A stretch of DNA of 64,000 nt from Methylophilus sp. Leaf416 (GTDB lineage Bacteria; Pseudomonadota; Gammaproteobacteria; Burkholderiales; Methylophilaceae): the NCBI RefSeq assembly GCF_001424665.1, contig NZ_LMQS01000001.1, positions 311,225 through 375,224 of the forward strand. The letters are read 5' to 3'. Below are positions 62,846-64,000 of this stretch, piece by piece; position 1 is the stretch's first letter; each line of letters begins with the position of its first letter. Made by a program: the position numbers and the translations under genes. Below the pieces are notes generated by a model that was not told the DNA's origin, searched no databases, and was given only the letters and a program-made list of their open reading frames with translations.

Positions 62846-63400
62846 TTAAAAATCACCGCGACGGGCTTTTTCCATCAAACCAATCAAGGCATCTTCCAGT
62901 TGTTGCGCAGAAGCCTGCGCCCTGGGAGTAGGATTTTTTATATTTTTCAGATCATGCGTAGGCCTATCCAGCCCTAGGTATAAACGCCGCTTGCCTTGCG
63001 CATCCGGTTTTTCATATACAGCCACCCGGCAAGGCGCAAATACCAGGAACTCGGGATGATCGAGGATAATTTCCGTGCCCATGCTGAGGTTACAAAAGGT
63101 GCGGACCTCCTTGATCCCTTGTGGGTCTTGCCCGCGCAATTTCATATGTTCGCCAATCGGGAAATTGGCTGGACTGACAAAATTCATGCCTTCAGAAATA
63201 GACTTTAAGCTATCCACCAGATCCTGGTAGCTGACATTTGGCTGAACCGGTACTTCATAAATCGCGTTATCCAGATCTACATCCGGCATGCCATGGCCGA
63301 TTGCACGCATGTGCGGCCCTTTATCCATCGCCTGTGCACACCCCATAATCGGCATACATAGCCATAGCAAACAACATAAGCCCGAGATGCAGCGATGCAT
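62846..63400 (-). CDS. Secreted DUF302-domain protein
   Basis: 184-residue exported protein. Its signal peptide (ISGLCCLLWLCMPIMGCAQA) is followed by a DUF302 domain: VSYQDLVDSLKSISEGMNFV, FPIGEHMKLR, TFCNLSMGTEIILDHPEF and VFAPCRVAVYEK. DUF302 proteins are small alpha-beta folds of unknown function, often seen near sulfur or respiratory genes. The ATG at 63400 was chosen because AAGGA lies 9 nt upstream of it; an ATG at 63409 sits directly on that site. MGC could also be a lipobox, but the surrounding residues do not fit well. Confidence 0.82.
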   Translation of the reverse strand: MHRCISGLCCLLWLCMPIMGCAQAMDKGPHMRAIGHGMPDVDLDNAIYEVPVQPNVSYQDLVDSLKSISEGMNFVSPANFPIGEHMKLRGQDPQGIKEVRTFCNLSMGTEIILDHPEFLVFAPCRVAVYEKPDAQGKRRLYLGLDRPTHDLKNIKNPTPRAQASAQQLEDALIGLMEKARRGDF

Positions 63401-63490
63401 GGTCAACATTCCTTTTTTAATTGAAGTTCATTACAGCACAGCGCCCTAAGCAGTCATGTGACTAAAATCACGGCAAATCACCAGCAGGGT

Positions 63491-64000
63491 TTATAAGTCT
63501 TGATGAAAAGCGCGCTGCACCGTACGTTTGTCGTATTGCGGCGACAGCATGGTAATAAAATTCAACATATAGTCACGCAAAAAAGCATCACGACGCACGC
63601 CCAGATAAGTCGTGCTATTCGGGAATAGATGACTGCAATCCAGGCTTTTAAGGGGCGCATCTCGTACTTCGTCATAGGCCATATTCGCAATAAGACCTAT
63701 CCCGAGACCAAGGTTGACGTAAGTTTTAATCACGTCGGCATCAATCGCGGTAAACACAACGTTCGGTTGTAAATCGGCGTCATGAAATACTTTAGAAACC
63801 AAAGTACCACCGGTAAATGCAAAGTCATAGGTAATCAGCGGGTAATCCGCCAGGTCTTTTAATGTCAGTTTGCCTTTTTGCAGCAAGGGATGTTGCGGCG
63901 GCACTACCAGGCAGCGGTTCCACTCGTAACATGAAAGGCACGACAAACGCTCGTCATCACTGATATTTTCGGTTGCGATGCCGATATCGGCCTCACCGGA
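63491..64000 (-). CDS. cysB: CysB-like LysR regulator, 3' part cut by window edge
   Basis: The last 169 residues of a LysR-type regulator whose reading frame stays open through the right edge (beginning SGEADIGIATE). The stretches DLADYPLITYDFAFTGGTLV and VFTAIDADVIKTYVNLGLGI (about residues 55-115 of the visible part) are the CysB/Cbl ligand-binding signature. CysB activates cysteine synthesis genes and senses O-acetylserine or N-acetylserine. The DNA-binding domain lies outside the window, so a Cbl-type paralogue cannot be excluded. Confidence 0.88.
   Translation of the reverse strand, partial: SGEADIGIATENISDDERLSCLSCYEWNRCLVVPPQHPLLQKGKLTLKDLADYPLITYDFAFTGGTLVSKVFHDADLQPNVVFTAIDADVIKTYVNLGLGIGLIANMAYDEVRDAPLKSLDCSHLFPNSTTYLGVRRDAFLRDYMLNFITMLSPQYDKRTVQRAFHQDL

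Noticed and set aside
1-64000. CRISPR arrays, rRNA genes, insertion sequences or prophage
   Set aside because: No regularly spaced repeat series, rRNA signature, transposase or phage gene was seen. The only repeat-linked nuclease is the GIY-YIG gene.

Overview
This window looks like the chromosome of a methylotrophic betaproteobacterium, most likely a member of the Methylophilaceae (Methylotenera, Methylovorus or Methylobacillus type). The inference rests on gene content. There is a pgl/gnd/zwf set with the short NAD-type 6-phosphogluconate dehydrogenase used in the dissimilatory RuMP cycle, a formate-tetrahydrofolate ligase, the squalene cluster hpnCDE, a LuxR regulator of the EpsA type described from a Methylobacillus exopolysaccharide cluster, and a PEP-CTERM protein. 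Base composition is near 48-50 percent GC by eye. No prophage, insertion sequence, rRNA operon or CRISPR array was seen.

Layout. 1-8.7 kb is a microaerobic respiration block: fnr reads rightward and faces a leftward cbb3 oxidase cluster in the order ccoI-ccoS-ccoN-ccoO-ccoQ-ccoP-ccoG-ccoH. Two FNR boxes, one before fnr and one between ccoS and ccoN, tie the block together. 8.7-13.5 kb holds metG, a fasciclin-domain protein, the Fe-S carrier apbC and a DUF1003 membrane protein. 13.6-17.0 kb is the oxidative pentose phosphate set. 17.2-21.6 kb has dcd, a small GIY-YIG gene bounded by inverted REP-like repeats, an Orn/Lys/Arg decarboxylase, folA and a membrane-anchored peroxiredoxin. 21.9-29 kb has a TPR-glycosyltransferase fusion, an HDOD protein, map-glnD and a PagL-like lipid A deacylase.

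29-33.3 kb is a thiamine salvage locus: a TPP riboswitch precedes a TonB-dependent receptor, a YkoF-like thiamine-binding protein and a PnuC-family transporter (probably PnuT), with a convergent APH-family kinase that may phosphorylate thiamine. 33.4-38.6 kb holds a cupin, tRNA-Ser(UGA), def, an MTA/MTI phosphorylase, hpnCDE and a small lipoprotein. 38.6-39.1 kb has no protein gene but may encode a small RNA. 39.1-44.6 kb is housekeeping: rpsF-priB-rpsR-rplI, then dnaB-alr-radA.

44.8-54.3 kb contains a two-TM protein of unknown function, epsA, the coupled rmuC-moaD-moaE-LonH-type protease-hslR operon, a secreted unknown, phoA and a PEP-CTERM protein. 54.5-57.9 kb is the most unusual part: a leftward transcription unit with a good promoter, a 25-residue hydrophobic ORF and a terminator lies beside a rightward, translationally coupled operon of a CHASE2 membrane sensor with a degenerate cyclase-like tail, a periplasmic SH3 protein and an M48 metallopeptidase. 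58-64 kb reads leftward: AI-2E family permease, YigZ, fhs, a HerA/YjgR-like ATPase, a DUF302 protein and the 3' part of a cysB-like regulator cut by the window edge.
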